DNA from: Larix kaempferi
Taxonomy: Eukaryota; Streptophyta; Pinopsida; Pinales; Pinaceae
Reading direction: 5' to 3'
NCBI GenBank assembly: GCA_027924585.1
Contig: BSBM01000994.1
Span: 14,841,001 to 14,905,000, forward strand
DNA: 64,000 nucleotides
The notes under the pieces are model-generated. The model saw nothing but the letters and a program-made list of their open reading frames with translations, was not told where the DNA came from and ran no database searches. The first letter of the stretch is position 1; each line of letters begins with the position of its first letter. The translations under genes and the position numbers were made by a program. Below, one piece after another: positions 11,235 to 21,921 of this stretch.

Positions 11235-13222
11235 GAGTGGCAACTCCGCTGGGAAAGCCTAACTGCTTAGGGGTGTCCAAGGTAATTTCTTTAGTTTTTT
11301 TTGAAGGTCTTTGTTCAATTTCTTGATTAGAATCAGTTGGTAGGCTCTGTTTGACCCTGCTGGGCTTTTACAGACCCTTCCCGGCCCTTGCAAACCCTTG
11401 TCGACCCAGGTGTGGGGGGTTTTAACCCCATTTTTTCAATTTTTTCAACATGTACACTACTGTTGTGCAGTACAGTAGCACCCTAGGCACTATTTTCCTT
11501 CATACATAGTAGCACTCAAAATCTGGGTTTAAATTTTTGCGTTTTTTGGGTTGTGGACCCAAATCTGGGGTTCTGGCTGTATTTTTGTGGTCCCTAATGA
11601 TCCTAGGTCTGTGTTAAACCCCTGTATGTGGTCTCCCATCCTTGTACTGATCCTACATTCAAGATTTGAACCTCTTTTGATCAATTTGGGCTTGTTTGGA
11701 AAGTTTTGGGGCTTGCTGACCCAAGTTGGGGGGTTGTGGACCCGTTTGGTGTTTTGTACCCTAATTTGAGTCTGAATGAACATGCTTGCCCCATTTCCAC
11801 TGGATTTGAAACCTCTTGAGTCTTCTTGACCCTATTTGTATCTATTTGAGTGAAATTTCTCTTTTAGATTGGTTTTTTATCCTCCCTTGTGCTTTTAAGT
11901 TTTCTTTTGTAGTGAAAGCTCAAGTGTTTTGGCTATTGTTCAAGACCTTGTTTGCATTGTTATGTGCAGACCTGACTTTACCAAACCATACTTCTTCGTA
12001 GGTCATTTTCTTCATTTGGGTCTAAAAGTAGTTTTTGTACTCTTTTCTCAATGTTTGGCATGCTTACATCAATAAGAATTTGAAAGTCATATTTGGTACA
12101 TTTTACTATTTCAATAAAGAGAACCTGAAAGTTCTTTGCTTTTGTTTTGATAGTAGGGTAGTTTCAATTTTGTTTCTTACCTTTGAAAAGCATACAGAAT
12201 TTTGATTCATTTTCTGAATAGAGTACCTTGCAAGTGGCTTAAAATATTTTAGAGTGTGTTGCATCAAAAAGAACAAGTTTTCTTTTGCATAGCTATTTGT
12301 TTGAGTAGCTACATTCTTAGGTTTTGAGTTTAGACTTTATGTTTACCTTTTTTGCATTCGAAAGATTAAAAAATTGCATTTGCATATGCATTCTAGATCG
12401 TAATTTTAAGACTTGCATTGAAAAGAAAAGATTTGTTTACTGGTGAATATTTTATTTTCAGTACTCTATCTCTATTATAACCACTCTCACACACCCACTA
12501 CCTTTTTTGAGTAAGCAAGTAAACTTTAAAATGAACTCTAATAAAATGTACTAGTAACATTTTCTTTTCTAGGTTACACTACACCAACTAGTGTTGGTTA
12601 GGATATTGGGTTTAAAACACCTTAAACCACCCAAGATCACACATTATGCAAAAATCATAGTTCGACTATCGCAGGTAAACCCACTTCATTCAAAGCTTTC
12701 CTGGGATCTATGCAGTAGGTCTTGTGAGATCAGATTGTTGGGAATACTCCTCCTACTTTCTGTTTCGAGCATATACCAAGATTGGATCGCGTTTGGGGAC
12801 TCTTTTGAGTTTCAAGCTCAGTTACCCTGCCCACGCCTTCTGATTCGACCAGCGACTGTTCCCCCAATAGTTTTCAGTGTGGTGGTATCCTTAGTATCTG
12901 ACCATAGGTTCATACACAGGTGACAATAGAGGGTATATCTACTGTACCTAGGACAGACATGGGAGGAAATCCCTTGCAAGTATTTGGGAGGGTGGTTGGG
13001 TGATTCCATCACTTGCACCCTTAGTCATTGTATTGTGGACCCTGGGTAATTGTTCTTCATCCTTCGTTGATCTATTATGGGCCCTCATCATCCCAGACTC
13101 TTCTCTGGAAAGCATCTGTTTTCCTGGTTTGATTTACCTAGGACCTTTTTTAGTGGTGTGTTGTTTGTGCTGCTTGTCTTAGTTTTCCTTAGAGAACTTC
13201 TTGCTCATTTGAGCAGGAAACT
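11235..13222 (+). other. Element C primer site and long leader
   Basis: GAGTGGCAACTCCGCTGGG (11235-11253) directly after the LTR is in primer-site position. Similar GTGGCGACTCC-type sequences follow gypsy LTRs in plants, but I cannot name the tRNA. The rest of the 2-kb leader has only chance frames. It contains loose copies of the LTR AGTAGC repeat around 11465-11520. Confidence 0.6.
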
Positions 13223-14221
13223 ATGTCTAGCATTCCGGCGAGTTCCAATCAAGGTACCCCTGTTCCGGGGGATCTTTGTGCTGTTCCATTCATTGGAAAC
13301 ATTGGTATTCCCTTAATGGTTAGTTTGAATCTTCCTGGATTCACTATAGGGCTACTGGTTTGGTTGTTTTCCACTCCAAATTCCTTGCATGCTCCTGACG
13401 CTTCTTTTGTGAGCACCTCAAATCAAGAGCATCAGAACCCTGTGCCTCCTTTTCCAGTAACATCTTCTCCTCCTTCGACCTCATGTGGCGAAAGTAGAAA
13501 TACTAGTAGCCAGCAGTCTAAAAGGAATAGACGGAGGAAGAATAGGAAGAAGATGCCAAAACAAGGGGGCAGCAACCCAACCTCTACAAGTCATGCTAGG
13601 GGCAAGCACCCTTCCTCTACAAGTCATGCAGGGGGCACCTACCCAACCTCTGGAGGTCATGCTGGAAGAAAACTTTTGGTCACTGAAAATCATACTGAAA
13701 GTTTGTCTTCAACCACTGTTAGTCATGTTGAGGACACGTCATTGATCACTGCTAGTCATATGAATGACAAGTCACCAGTTCCTGTGAGTCATACTGGAGA
13801 CACCAGATCAGCCACTACAAGTCATGTTGAGGGAGTTGACATTGTTGACAAACCAAACAAACAGAAGCTTAAGTTCCCTTGTAAGTTTTGCAAGGGAGAT
13901 CACCTTACTTACTTGTGCCATGTACTTCCAGAAGTGCAAAAAGTGTGGTGCCTAGTTCAAAAGTCGGATGCTTCTGAGCAACCATCCTCTGTGAGTCATG
14001 CTGGGGGCAAGCTATCAGCCAATGCTAGTCATGCTGAGAGTACTAATTTTGTAAAGGAGTCTAAACCTATAGGACAGAAACCAAAGTTCCCTTGTAAAAT
14101 TTGTAAGGGAGATCACCTTACTCACCGATGCCCTACCATTCCAGAGGCACAAAGAGTGTGGTCCATGTCTGAAGGAACCTATGTTTCTGAGTTGTCTATA
14201 GATTCCCTGCAGTTAGATTAA
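13223..14221 (+). CDS. Element C gag-like protein with duplicated zinc knuckles
   Basis: An uninterrupted 332-residue frame. Residues about 21-52 are hydrophobic, 100-112 are strongly basic (RNRRRKNRKK), and 121-206 plus 257-273 hold about ten degenerate repeats around SHAGGK or SHVED. Two near-identical zinc-knuckle-like blocks follow: FPCKFCKGDHLTYLC (Cys220, Cys223, His227, Cys232) and FPCKICKGDHLTHRC (Cys291, Cys294, His298, Cys303). Spacing is C-x2-C-x3-H-x4-C, one residue short of the classical CCHC knuckle. Similar CKGDHLTxxCP segments occur in plant retroelement proteins. RNA binding is inferred. The frame continues past its TAA stop into 14222-14630 with one more stop. Confidence 0.75.
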   Translation: MSSIPASSNQGTPVPGDLCAVPFIGNIGIPLMVSLNLPGFTIGLLVWLFSTPNSLHAPDASFVSTSNQEHQNPVPPFPVTSSPPSTSCGESRNTSSQQSKRNRRRKNRKKMPKQGGSNPTSTSHARGKHPSSTSHAGGTYPTSGGHAGRKLLVTENHTESLSSTTVSHVEDTSLITASHMNDKSPVPVSHTGDTRSATTSHVEGVDIVDKPNKQKLKFPCKFCKGDHLTYLCHVLPEVQKVWCLVQKSDASEQPSSVSHAGGKLSANASHAESTNFVKESKPIGQKPKFPCKICKGDHLTHRCPTIPEAQRVWSMSEGTYVSELSIDSLQLD

Positions 14222-14630
14222 CCTTTGGCTGATAAAGTGGTTGAACCAATGCAATCCTTGGTCGACCCCACTCTTCCTTCGGAGAGTGAAGTGATCAAAT
14301 CGATGCAATCTTCGATCGATCCCATCAGTCCTTCGGAGATTGATGCACCTACTGCTGAAGTCTTCTGCATTACCAGTTTGGATATTCCTGAAAAAGGGGG
14401 CACTTAATCTGTGCCATGTGAACCCCTACCAAGCCCTAGGATTGTTTCCTTTGATTGGAATAGTCTAGCCGAGCCTCGTCTTCCTTCTTCGACACCTTTC
14501 CAGATAAAGGTTGATGTCGGGAACCATACTGTTGATCAATGCATTGTTGATGAAGGTGCTGTTGTTAGTATCTTATCCGCTTATGCTTGGAGAGATTTGG
14601 GTTTCCCTAATGTTATTCCATCTGCTAATA
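14222..14630 (+). pseudogene. Element C retropepsin-like domain, 5' part
   Basis: This is in the same frame as the gag-like ORF, with stops at 14219-14221 and 14405-14407. The first part repeats the phrase MQSxxDPxxPSE twice. The second carries VDQCIVDEGAVVSILSAYAW, a retropepsin-like active site with Asp codon at 14549-14551 reading DEGA where DSGA or DTGA is usual. The domain is cut at 14630 by element D and resumes at 19739. Confidence 0.7.
14626..14630. other. Target site duplication of element D, left copy
   Basis: TAATA here pairs with TAATC at 19734-19738. The mismatch at the last base is consistent with one later substitution. Reading from element C on the left into element C on the right keeps an open frame, confirming the insertion point. 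Confidence 0.8.
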
Positions 14631-15102
14631 TGTTGGTTGTGGAGCCAGATATTCCAGTCTCATAGATGATATTGTATCATCTATGTTTGTACCCTAGTTC
14701 TATATGATATGTAGGTGGACTGTACACTCACCCCAGCGGGGGGGTGTGGGGGGGCATGGTTTTTGGTATCCCGTGGTATTTTCCCATTGTATTTCCCTTA
14801 TAAAAGAAAGACATTGTAATACGGCTAGGGTTGTTGATGTATTAGGTTTTATGCATTGTAAAGATCTTTGAGATCAGGAGAGAGACCGTGAAACAGAGAA
14901 GAGGAAGTGCAGCGGTTGTGCTGCAGGTTGTATCCCTTCGACTTGCTGGACGGTAATAATAATAAGGACTTGCAAATTCAGTGTGGACGTAGCCCAAGTT
15001 GGGTGAACCATGATATATCTGTGTCTCTCTTGTAATGTGTATGTGTGATTATATTTGCATTTCTGTTTATTGTTATTGCTCTGCGATCCTGTTTTTCTAA
15101 CA
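14631..15102 (+). repeat. Element D 5' LTR
   Basis: Starts TGTTGGTTGTGGAG and ends TTTTTCTAACA. A TATA box TATAAAAG is at 14799-14806. It differs from the 3' LTR by scattered substitutions and lacks a 120-bp G/C-rich block present there (19269-19388). Confidence 0.95.
14799..14806 (+). promoter_or_regulatory. TATA box of element D LTR
   Basis: TATAAAAG, conserved at 19430-19437 in the other LTR, at a plausible distance before the R region. Confidence 0.6.
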
Positions 15103-15104
15103 AT

Positions 15105-15116
15105 TGGTATCAGAGC
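15105..15116 (+). other. Primer binding site of element D
   Basis: TGGTATCAGAGC, two bases after the LTR end, complementary to initiator tRNA-Met. Confidence 0.92.
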
Positions 15117-15168
15117 CAAAGGTCTATTTGGCAGTTAAACCCACAAGAAGCTAGGGTTTCTGGTTCGA

Positions 15169-16020
15169 GTGGGAGCAATGGCAGAAGAAGGAAAGTTTAA
15201 GGTCGAGAAGTTTAACGGCCAAAACTTCAGGTTATGGAAGATGCAAATGGAGGACTATCTGTACCAGAAGGATCTATTCCTACCGTTGGGAGGAAAAGCA
15301 AAGCAGACGACGACTATGAAGGATGAAGAATGGGTGGTTCTTGACAGAAAGGCTCTGGGAACAATACGGTTGAGCCTGGCTTCATCGGTGGCTTTCAATA
15401 TCTCAAAAGAAACGACAACAGAGGGTTTGATGAAAGCATTGGGTAAGCTGTATGAAAAACCCTAGGATCCCAACAAGGTATTTCTAATGAAGCGTTTATT
15501 TAATATGAAGATGTCTGAAGGTGGATCTGTTACTGATCATTTAAATGAGTTTAATACGGTTACAAATCAGCTAAGCTCTGTAAGTGTGAACTTTGATGAT
15601 GAGGTTAGGGCTCTTCTAATCTTGTGTTCATTGCTAGAAAGCTGGAATAGCTTGGTCATGGCTATAAGTAACTCTATCTCTGGTTCAAACACCTTGAAAT
15701 TTGATGATGTTATTGGTGTTATTCTTAGCGAGGAAATGCGAAGAAAAAGCACAGGTGAGACATCAGGTAATGCCTTGACCATGGAGAGCAGGGGAAGACA
15801 AAAGGAGAGAGGAAAGAGCCAAGGTAATCGTGGAAAGTCTGAAACGGGCAGATCCAAGTCCAGACTGGGAAAGATAGAGTGCTGGAACTGTGGAAAGAAA
15901 AGACATCTGAAGAAAGACTGCAAATCTCTAAAGAAGAAAGGAGATGCACAGAAGGAAACTACCCAGGAAGCAAATGTAGCAGGTGATGTGTTACAAGATG
16001 CTTTGATTCTTGCATTAGAT
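15169..16020 (+). pseudogene. Element D gag with zinc knuckle
   Basis: The frame opens with ATG at 15169; a second ATG at 15178 begins MAEEGKFKVEKFNG, which fits the family start better. Conserved gag features are FNGQNFRLWKMQMEDYL near the N-terminus and SVTDHLNEFN in the UBN2 region. The zinc knuckle CWNCGKKRHLKKDC shows intact C-x2-C-x4-H-x4-C spacing. One stop (TAG, 15463-15465) breaks the frame after about 98 codons. The protein would form the particle and bind the genomic RNA. Confidence 0.9.
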
Positions 16021-16605
16021 AATACTAGTGATTATTGGGTAGTAGATTCAGGAGCTTCATGTCATGCTACACCCCATAGGAAATACTTTCATGAGTATGT
16101 TCCTAGCGACTTTGGACATGTTTTATTGGGTGATAATGAGCCATGTAAAATTGTTGGAATGGGTAAGGTATGGATAAAAGTTAAGAATGGAACTGATTGG
16201 TTGTTGAAAGATGTTAGGCATATTCCTACTATGAAAAGAAATCTGATCTCAATAGGGTAGTTGGGAGATGGCGGCTGTCTATCTAAGTTCGGAGAAAAGT
16301 GGTGGAAGATCACTAAAGGATCAATGGTGATAGCAAAAGGAGACAGAGTAGGTACATTGTATTTATGTCCTCATAATACTGACCATTCTATCTCTTTAGC
16401 TTCCACAGGAACAGATACAACATTGTGGCATCATAGGCTTGGCCACATGAGTGAGAAGGGGATGCAGATTCTCCACTCAAAGAAGTTGCTGCCGGATTTG
16501 AAGCAGGTAAGTTTGGAATTCTGTGAAAACTGTGTTTATGGAAAACAGAAGAGAGTGAGATTTCTCAGGGTTGGGAAATAGAAGAAGAATGAAAAATTAG
16601 AGCTT
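16021..16605 (+). pseudogene. Element D protease and integrase zinc domain
   Basis: The protease active site is intact, with WVVDSGASCHATP and the Asp codon at 16045-16047. The GAG-pre-integrase zinc-binding region follows, with LWHHRLGHMSEKG and CENCVYGK supplying the HH and CC pairs. Stops lie at 16258-16260 (TAG replacing the Gln usual after NLISIG) and at 16579-16581 (TAG). The reading frame itself is unbroken from gag. It would process the polyprotein and begin the integrase. Confidence 0.9.
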
Positions 16606-17450
16606 GTGCATACAGATGTATGGGGACCAGCTCAGGTACAATCTCTTGGTGGCTCTCATTATTATGTTACATTTATTGATGATGCAACTAGAAAAACTTG
16701 GGTTTATTGCATTAGACAGAAATCTGATGTGTTTGCTACTTTTAAGAAGTGGAAAGCTTTGGTTGAGAATAAGACAGGAAAAAGATTGAAGTGTCTCAGA
16801 TCTGATAATGGAGGTGAGTACTGCGGCAAGGAGTTTGATAGTTACTGTTCATACCATGGGATTCGTAGAGAGAAGACAGTCCCAAGAACAACACAGGAAA
16901 ATGGTGTGTCAGAAAGGATGAACAGAATGATCATGGAGCGTGCAAGGTGTATGAGACTGCATGCAGGGCTGCCCTTACAGTTTTGGGCGGATGCTGTAAA
17001 TACTGCTGTTTATTTAATAAACAGAGGACCTTCAAGTGCTTTGGATGGTGGTATTCCAGAGGAAGCATGGACAGATAAAAAGGTAAACTACTCATTTCTG
17101 AGAACGTTTGGTTGTGAAGCATTTGTCCATATTAATAAAGAAAATAGAACAAAGCTTGAAGCTAAATCCAAGAAATGTACCTTTATTGGATATGGGGTTG
17201 ATGAATTTGGTTATCGTTTATGGGATTATGAAAATAACAAAATCATCAGGAGTAGAGATGTGATATTCAATGAAAAGGTCATGTATAAAGATCAGTTGCA
17301 GGGAAAGAAACAGGAAAAGGAAAGCATAGAGTACATAGTGCTTGATGAAGTTAAAGAAAATGAAGTTCTGAAGGTGCCAGAAAATCAAGAGCAGCAGCAA
17401 GTACCTGAAACTCCTACAACTGTAAGAAGATCTACCAGGTTAAGTAGACT
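16606..17450 (+). pseudogene. Element D integrase core
   Basis: The core domain holds all three catalytic positions: HTDVWGP (Asp), LRSDNGGEYCGKEF (Asp) and TTQENGVSERMNR (Glu). The end of the core follows with FGCEAFVHI and FIGYGVDEFGYRLWD. No stop lies within this part, so the catalytic core could be intact, although the polyprotein as a whole is not. A serine/arginine linker with VRRSTRLSRLPERYSPS leads into the RT. Confidence 0.9.
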
Positions 17451-18324
17451 CCCTGAACGATACTCTCCTTCAATGTATTATTTATTGATGACTGATTCTG
17501 GTGAACCAGAATGTTATGAAGAAGCAATGCAGGTGGAAACTAGAAAGAAGTGGGAGCAAGGCATGAATGAGGAGATGGACTCATTGGTAGGAAACCAGAC
17601 TTGGGATTTGTTTAAGTTACCTACTGGTAAAAGAGCATTGCAAAACAAATGGATTTACAGGTTGAAGGAAGAAGAAGGAGGTAAGAAGCGGTACAAGGCC
17701 AGACTTGTTGTAAAGGGGTTTGCACAGAAGAAAGGTATAGATTTTGATGAAATATTTTCTCCTGTTGTAAAGATGACTTCAATTAGGACTATCTTAAGTC
17801 TAGTGGCGGTAGAAGATTTGCATCTTGAACAGTTAGATGTAAAAACAGCCTTCCTCCATGGGGATTTGGAGGAAGAAATATATATGCAGTAGCCACAAGG
17901 GTATGAGCTAAAAGGTAAGGAGGATCTGGTATGCAAGTTGAAAAAGAGCTTGTATGGTTTGAAGCAAGCTCCAAGGCAGTGGTATCTAAAGCTTGACAGC
18001 TTTATGATAGAACAAGGTTATAGTAGATGTCATTCTGACCACTGTGTTTATTTCAAGAAGCTAGACAATGGAAGATATAGTATCTTGTTATTGTATGTGG
18101 ATGACATGCTTGTTGCAGGTTCTAACATGCAGGATATAAATGTACTCAAAAGGAAGCTAGCTAATTGATTTGCGATGAAGGATTTGGGTGTTGCAAAGCA
18201 AATCCTTGGTATGAGAATAATGAGAGACAGGAAAAATCGCAAATTGACATTGTCTCAAAGTGAGTACATACAAAAGGTGTTGGAGAGGTTCAGAATGTAG
18301 AATGCAAAACCTGTAAGTACACCT
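17451..18324 (+). pseudogene. Element D reverse transcriptase
   Basis: Recognisable motifs in order: NKWIYRLKEEEGGKKRYKARLV, SPVVKMTSIRTIL, QLDVKTAFLHGDLEEEIYM, KKSLYGLKQAPRQWY and the catalytic YVDD (18094-18105). Stops are TAG at 17890 (Gln expected before PQGYE), TGA at 18166 and TAG at 18298, all in frame. No indel is visible. The domain length is normal for copia RT. Confidence 0.92.
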
Positions 18325-19056
18325 TTGGCTAACCATTTCAATCTAACTAAGGAAATGTGTCCCAAGACACAAGAAGAGACAGATTACATGTCCAAGATTC
18401 CCTATCAATCAGCAGTTGGCAGCTTGATGTATGCCATGGTGTGCACAAGACCAGATATTGCACATGCAATGGGAGTTGTCACCAGATATATGAACAATCT
18501 AGGTAAAGAACATTGGAAGGCAGTACAGTGGATTCTCAGGTATTTGAGAGGTACTACCACTAAGGCATTATGTTTTGGAGGTTCAGACACTGTTCTACAG
18601 GGATATGTTGATGCAGATATGGCAGGTGACAAGGATAGCAGGAGGAGCACCACAGGGTATGTGTTTATTGTAGGTGGAACAGCAGTAAGCTGGATTTCGA
18701 AACTACAGAAGGTTGTTGCACTTTCAACAACAGAAGCAGAGTATGTTGCCATTACAGAGGCTAGTAAAGAGATGATTTGGTTGCACAGGTTTATGGAGGA
18801 AGTGGGTAAGAAGCAGAAGGATAGCAGATTGTATAGTGACAACCAGAGTGCCATTCACCTTGCAAAGAACTCAACATTCCATTCCAGGACTAAACATATA
18901 CAGCTCAAGTACCATTTCATACGCTCTGTTCTGGAAGATGAATTGTTAAAGTTGGAAAAGATACATACTAGCCAGAATCCTGCAGACATGTTCACAAAGG
19001 TAGTGACCAGAGAGAAACTGAGTTCGTGCTCGATTTCAGTTGGCCTTCTAGCATGA
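18325..19056 (+). pseudogene. Element D RNase H domain
   Basis: Open from 18325 to the natural stop at 19054-19056. It contains MYAMVCTRPDIAHAMG of the RT-RNH connection, then GYVDADMAGDKDSRRSTTG (first Asp), STTEAEYVAITEA (Glu) and YSDNQSAIHLAKN (second Asp). The C-terminus has RTKHIQLKYHFIR and NPADMFTKVV, usual for copia. The domain itself has no internal stop. Confidence 0.93.
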
Positions 19057-19130
19057 AGGTGAAGAGGAGAAATTTGCCAAGTCCAAGTCCAGCAAGTGCA
19101 GCAGCGGTGGAGTTGCTGTCATTAGTCTCC

Positions 19131-19141
19131 AAGTGGGAGAT
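19131..19141 (+). other. Polypurine tract of element D
   Basis: AAGTGGGAGAT directly before the 3' LTR, the classical copia plus-strand primer. Confidence 0.88.
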
Positions 19142-19733
19142 TGTTGGTTGTGGAGCCAGATCTTCCAGTATCATAGATGATATTGTATCAGCCGTGTTTG
19201 TACCCCAGTTCTATATGATATGTAGGTGGATTGTACACTCACCCCAGCGAGAGGGTGTGGGGGGGCATCGCCCCCCCATGGGGTTCCAGGGGGGACCATC
19301 CCCCCTGGCTGGGGGGTCTGGGGGTTCGGGGCAGCGCCCCTGAAGAAAATTTTTGGGGCTGTTTTCGCCAGCTATTTTACGGGCGCATGGTTTTGGGTAT
19401 CCCGTGGTATTTTCCCATTGTATTTACCTTATAAAAGAAAGACATTGTAATATGGCTAGAGTTGTTGATGTATTAGGTTTTATGCATTGTAAAGATCTTT
19501 GAGATTAAGAGAGAGACTGTGAAACAGAGAAGAGGAAGTGCAGCGATTGTGCTGCAGGTTGTATCCCTTCGACTTGCTGGACGGTAATAATAATAAGGAC
19601 TGACAAATTCAGTGTGGACGTAGCCCAAGTTGGGTGAACCACGATATATCTGTGTCTCTGTTGTAATGTGTATGTGTGATTATATTTGCATTTCTGTTTA
19701 TTGTTATTGCTCTGCGATCCTGTTTTTCTAACA
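19142..19733 (+). repeat. Element D 3' LTR
   Basis: 592 bp, starts TGTTGGTTGTGGAG and ends TTTCTAACA. It is longer than the 5' LTR only because of the 120-bp block at 19269-19388. The target duplication copy TAATC follows at 19734-19738. Confidence 0.95.
19269..19388. repeat. G/C-rich block present in only one LTR of D
   Basis: 120 bp flanked by GCAT direct repeats (19265-19268 and 19385-19388) and absent from the 5' LTR, where a single GCAT remains. G and C runs form hairpins: seven G and seven C around CATCG (starting just before the block) and GGGGGGACCATCCCCCC. Further G runs near 19310-19340 could form a quadruplex. Confidence 0.85.
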
Positions 19734-19738
19734 TAATC

Positions 19739-20022
19739 GGCCATTGACCTTTGATAGAAGACCTAGTGAACCGATCGGATTCCTCTGTCAGGCACCTGTT
19801 ACTTTGGGTGGAAAAATAGTCTTAGTTGATTTTATTGTTTTAAAGGACCCTATGGATTTTGATATGATCCTTGGGTGTGATTACATTTATGCTATGCATG
19901 CTGTGGTGTCTACGCTCTTTCATGTGATGCATTTCCCTCATAACGAAAGCATCGTCACTATCGACCAGCTTGCATTCGTTGATCCTCCTTATTACCCAAC
20001 TATAGATCGGTTAGATCCCTAG
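19739..20022 (+). pseudogene. Element C retropepsin-like domain, 3' part
   Basis: Continues the protease interrupted at 14630. The frame gives FDRRPSEPIGFLCQAP and FIVLKDPMDFDMILGCDYIY, the C-terminal half of a retropepsin fold with its hydrophobic-Leu-Gly motif (ILGCDY). HVMHFPHNESIVTID and DQLAF follow, phrases also seen in other plant retroelement proteins. It ends in TAG at 20020-20022, beyond which the frame stays open into the next segment. Confidence 0.72.
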
Positions 20023-20667
20023 TCATTAGGCACTACTATGTCACATGGGGCTTATGTGGCATATTGTTCCTTGAGTTCAACTGCTACTGATAAGAAGTCT
20101 CTGAGTTCATGCTTACCTTCTCGGGACTTGGTCCCAGCTTTTGACCAAGTGACACCTCCATCTGAATGTTTAGATATGTGTTCTATCTGGGATGATATAC
20201 TTCCTTCCAGTGAATTTTTCCTAGAGTCTATAGTACAGTCTGCCATTCACTTGGATGTTGATCCAGTTGCAGTTATGTCCAGCCCCGGTTTGACCTTAAA
20301 GTCTAATCTTCCTACTGTTGAGTCTTTGGACTCTCCTATAGATCCGCAAATCGGTGTTCCTACTGAGTTTAATTTTGCTTCTAGAATTTTCAACTCCCGT
20401 GATGATGAATTTGTTTCTGTAGATTCCATCATGTCCTTCAACTTTGATCTTCATCCTGAAGTTGATCTTGTTGATTGTAAGTCCTCGGGCTTGGGTACCA
20501 TAGAGTCTTCATTTGAAAATTTGGCCTTGTTTATGCCTGTTGTTCATGATAGTGAAGTTGAAAGTATTTCTACCACAGTGACTTGTATCAAGTCTTTCTT
20601 TACATATGTTTTAGATATGATCTTGGTACTAATGGTTCTTGGAGAAAGGATTCTTAGCTGGATGTAG
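20023..20667 (+). CDS. Element C downstream ORF, unknown function
   Basis: In frame with the protease after one stop; 209 residues from the ATG at 20038. The sequence is acidic and rich in Ser, Asp and Pro (for example ESLDSPIDPQIG, SVDSIMSFNFD), without a domain that I recognise. The end is hydrophobic (YVLDMILVLMVLGERI). It could be a C-terminal extension of the gag-pro protein of this non-autonomous family. No RT or integrase motif follows. Confidence 0.5.
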   Translation, partial: SLGTTMSHGAYVAYCSLSSTATDKKSLSSCLPSRDLVPAFDQVTPPSECLDMCSIWDDILPSSEFFLESIVQSAIHLDVDPVAVMSSPGLTLKSNLPTVESLDSPIDPQIGVPTEFNFASRIFNSRDDEFVSVDSIMSFNFDLHPEVDLVDCKSSGLGTIESSFENLALFMPVVHDSEVESISTTVTCIKSFFTYVLDMILVLMVLGERILSWM

Positions 20668-21302
20668 ACTTGCTTACTGGTCCTTTTCGACACCTTGTGC
20701 GGCCATGTCAGGTATATTCGGAACCTTGCATATAGGTTTAGGCTTCCCCGTTGTTATGTTGCATTTGAACCTTTTGCCATCTGAATTCACCATATTGTTG
20801 AACTTGTTGGATATTAGGGTGTTAGACATCTCTTTATGCATCGTTCACTAGTCTGACAGCAGAGCCTACCTAACATGGGTCACCCTAGTTAGCACCCTTA
20901 TGCCATTCTGGTGCCCATGCTGAGTTTTTCTCATAGGATCGGGAGCCTTTTTAGATTTACCATGACTTTGAGAAGAAGCCTCATATATTTGTTCCTCATA
21001 TATTTCTGGCCATCCCTGAGAAGGCTCCCATCTTTGTGTTCAAATTGCATATGCATCTGTTATGATCCTGCTTGCGCTAATGAGCTTGAAGCCGGCTTCC
21101 ATGCTTTTAGCTCGTTATATAAGCCTCCATCTCTGATCTCATTTCCACTAAGCCCTGTATAATTTTGCCTCTGCAATTTGACACCTTTTACCTGGAGGAG
21201 ACACACACTGAGTGTCCTTATCTTGCTCATGTTCCTTGCATTAGGCATAGCTTTGTTCCAGGTGCTAGGAGCTAGTTTTGCATGTCCCTGACACTAGTCT
21301 CC

Positions 21303-21575
21303 TCCCATGTCGAGCATTCTTCTTTTACTTCGAGCTCGTTAAAAACAGTAAGTAAGTTAGGAGCATTCTTCTGCCTTCACTTCGAGCTCATGAAAAATAG
21401 TAAGTAGGTTATGAACAGTCTTCCACCTTTCCTTTGAGCTCATTAAAAACAGTAAGGAGGCTATGAGAATTTCTTTTATCTTCACTTCGAGCTCGTTAAA
21501 AATAGTAAGGAAGTTATGAGCATTTTCTATATCTCCTTTGAGCTCATTGAAAATAGTAAGGAGGCCATAAGTTTA
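21303..21575. repeat. Tandem repeats of about 50 bp in element C
   Basis: Five imperfect units share GAGCTCRTTAAAAAYAGTAAG followed by a GGCTATGAGCA-like end. Unit length varies from about 46 to 54 bp. The array is in the non-coding spacer. Confidence 0.75.
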
Positions 21576-21921
21576 CTTTTCCGGACTCGTTAAACCTTTA
21601 CGGAAAAGATCCCTATGGATTTCTTTTAAGCCCTTTTTCAGACTCTTTAAATAGGAATAGTTTGCCGATCATAGTTGTCTTTTCAGGCTCATTAAAATAA
21701 CTGAACCGACATCCACTTAGGTATAGAATTACCCCTTTTTCGGGCCTTGGTGGATAATTTACGGAAAATGTATACTCTAGGTATACTCTTGTATGCACTA
21801 GAAGAGTTCTTCTTCCATCATTTTACACTTTTTCGGGGAAGGAGACTAACTTTACGGAAAAGGACCTTTGGAGTCGTCTTTAGGGTTTTCAGACTCTCGA
21901 AATGTGAAAACACCAAGTGAG

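Larger units (their letters stand above)
14631..19733 (+). mobile_element. Element D: Tork/Tnt1-like Ty1/copia retrotransposon
   Basis: Full-length copy: 5' LTR 14631-15102 (472 bp), primer site 15105-15116, one gag-pol frame 15169-19056, polypurine tract 19131-19141, 3' LTR 19142-19733 (592 bp). The polyprotein order is gag, zinc knuckle, PR, INT, RT, RNH. By motif resemblance it belongs near Tnt1/Tork. The single frame has six internal stops and no frameshift that I can find. It lies inside the protease region of element C. Confidence 0.95.

Noticed and set aside
15567-15923. Minus-strand frames opposite element D gag-pol
   Set aside because: Shadows of the sense gag-pol frame, which has strong domain evidence.
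19226-19450. Overlapping plus-strand Gly/Pro-rich frames
   Set aside because: They result from the G/C-rich block in the D LTR and have no counterpart in the other LTR.
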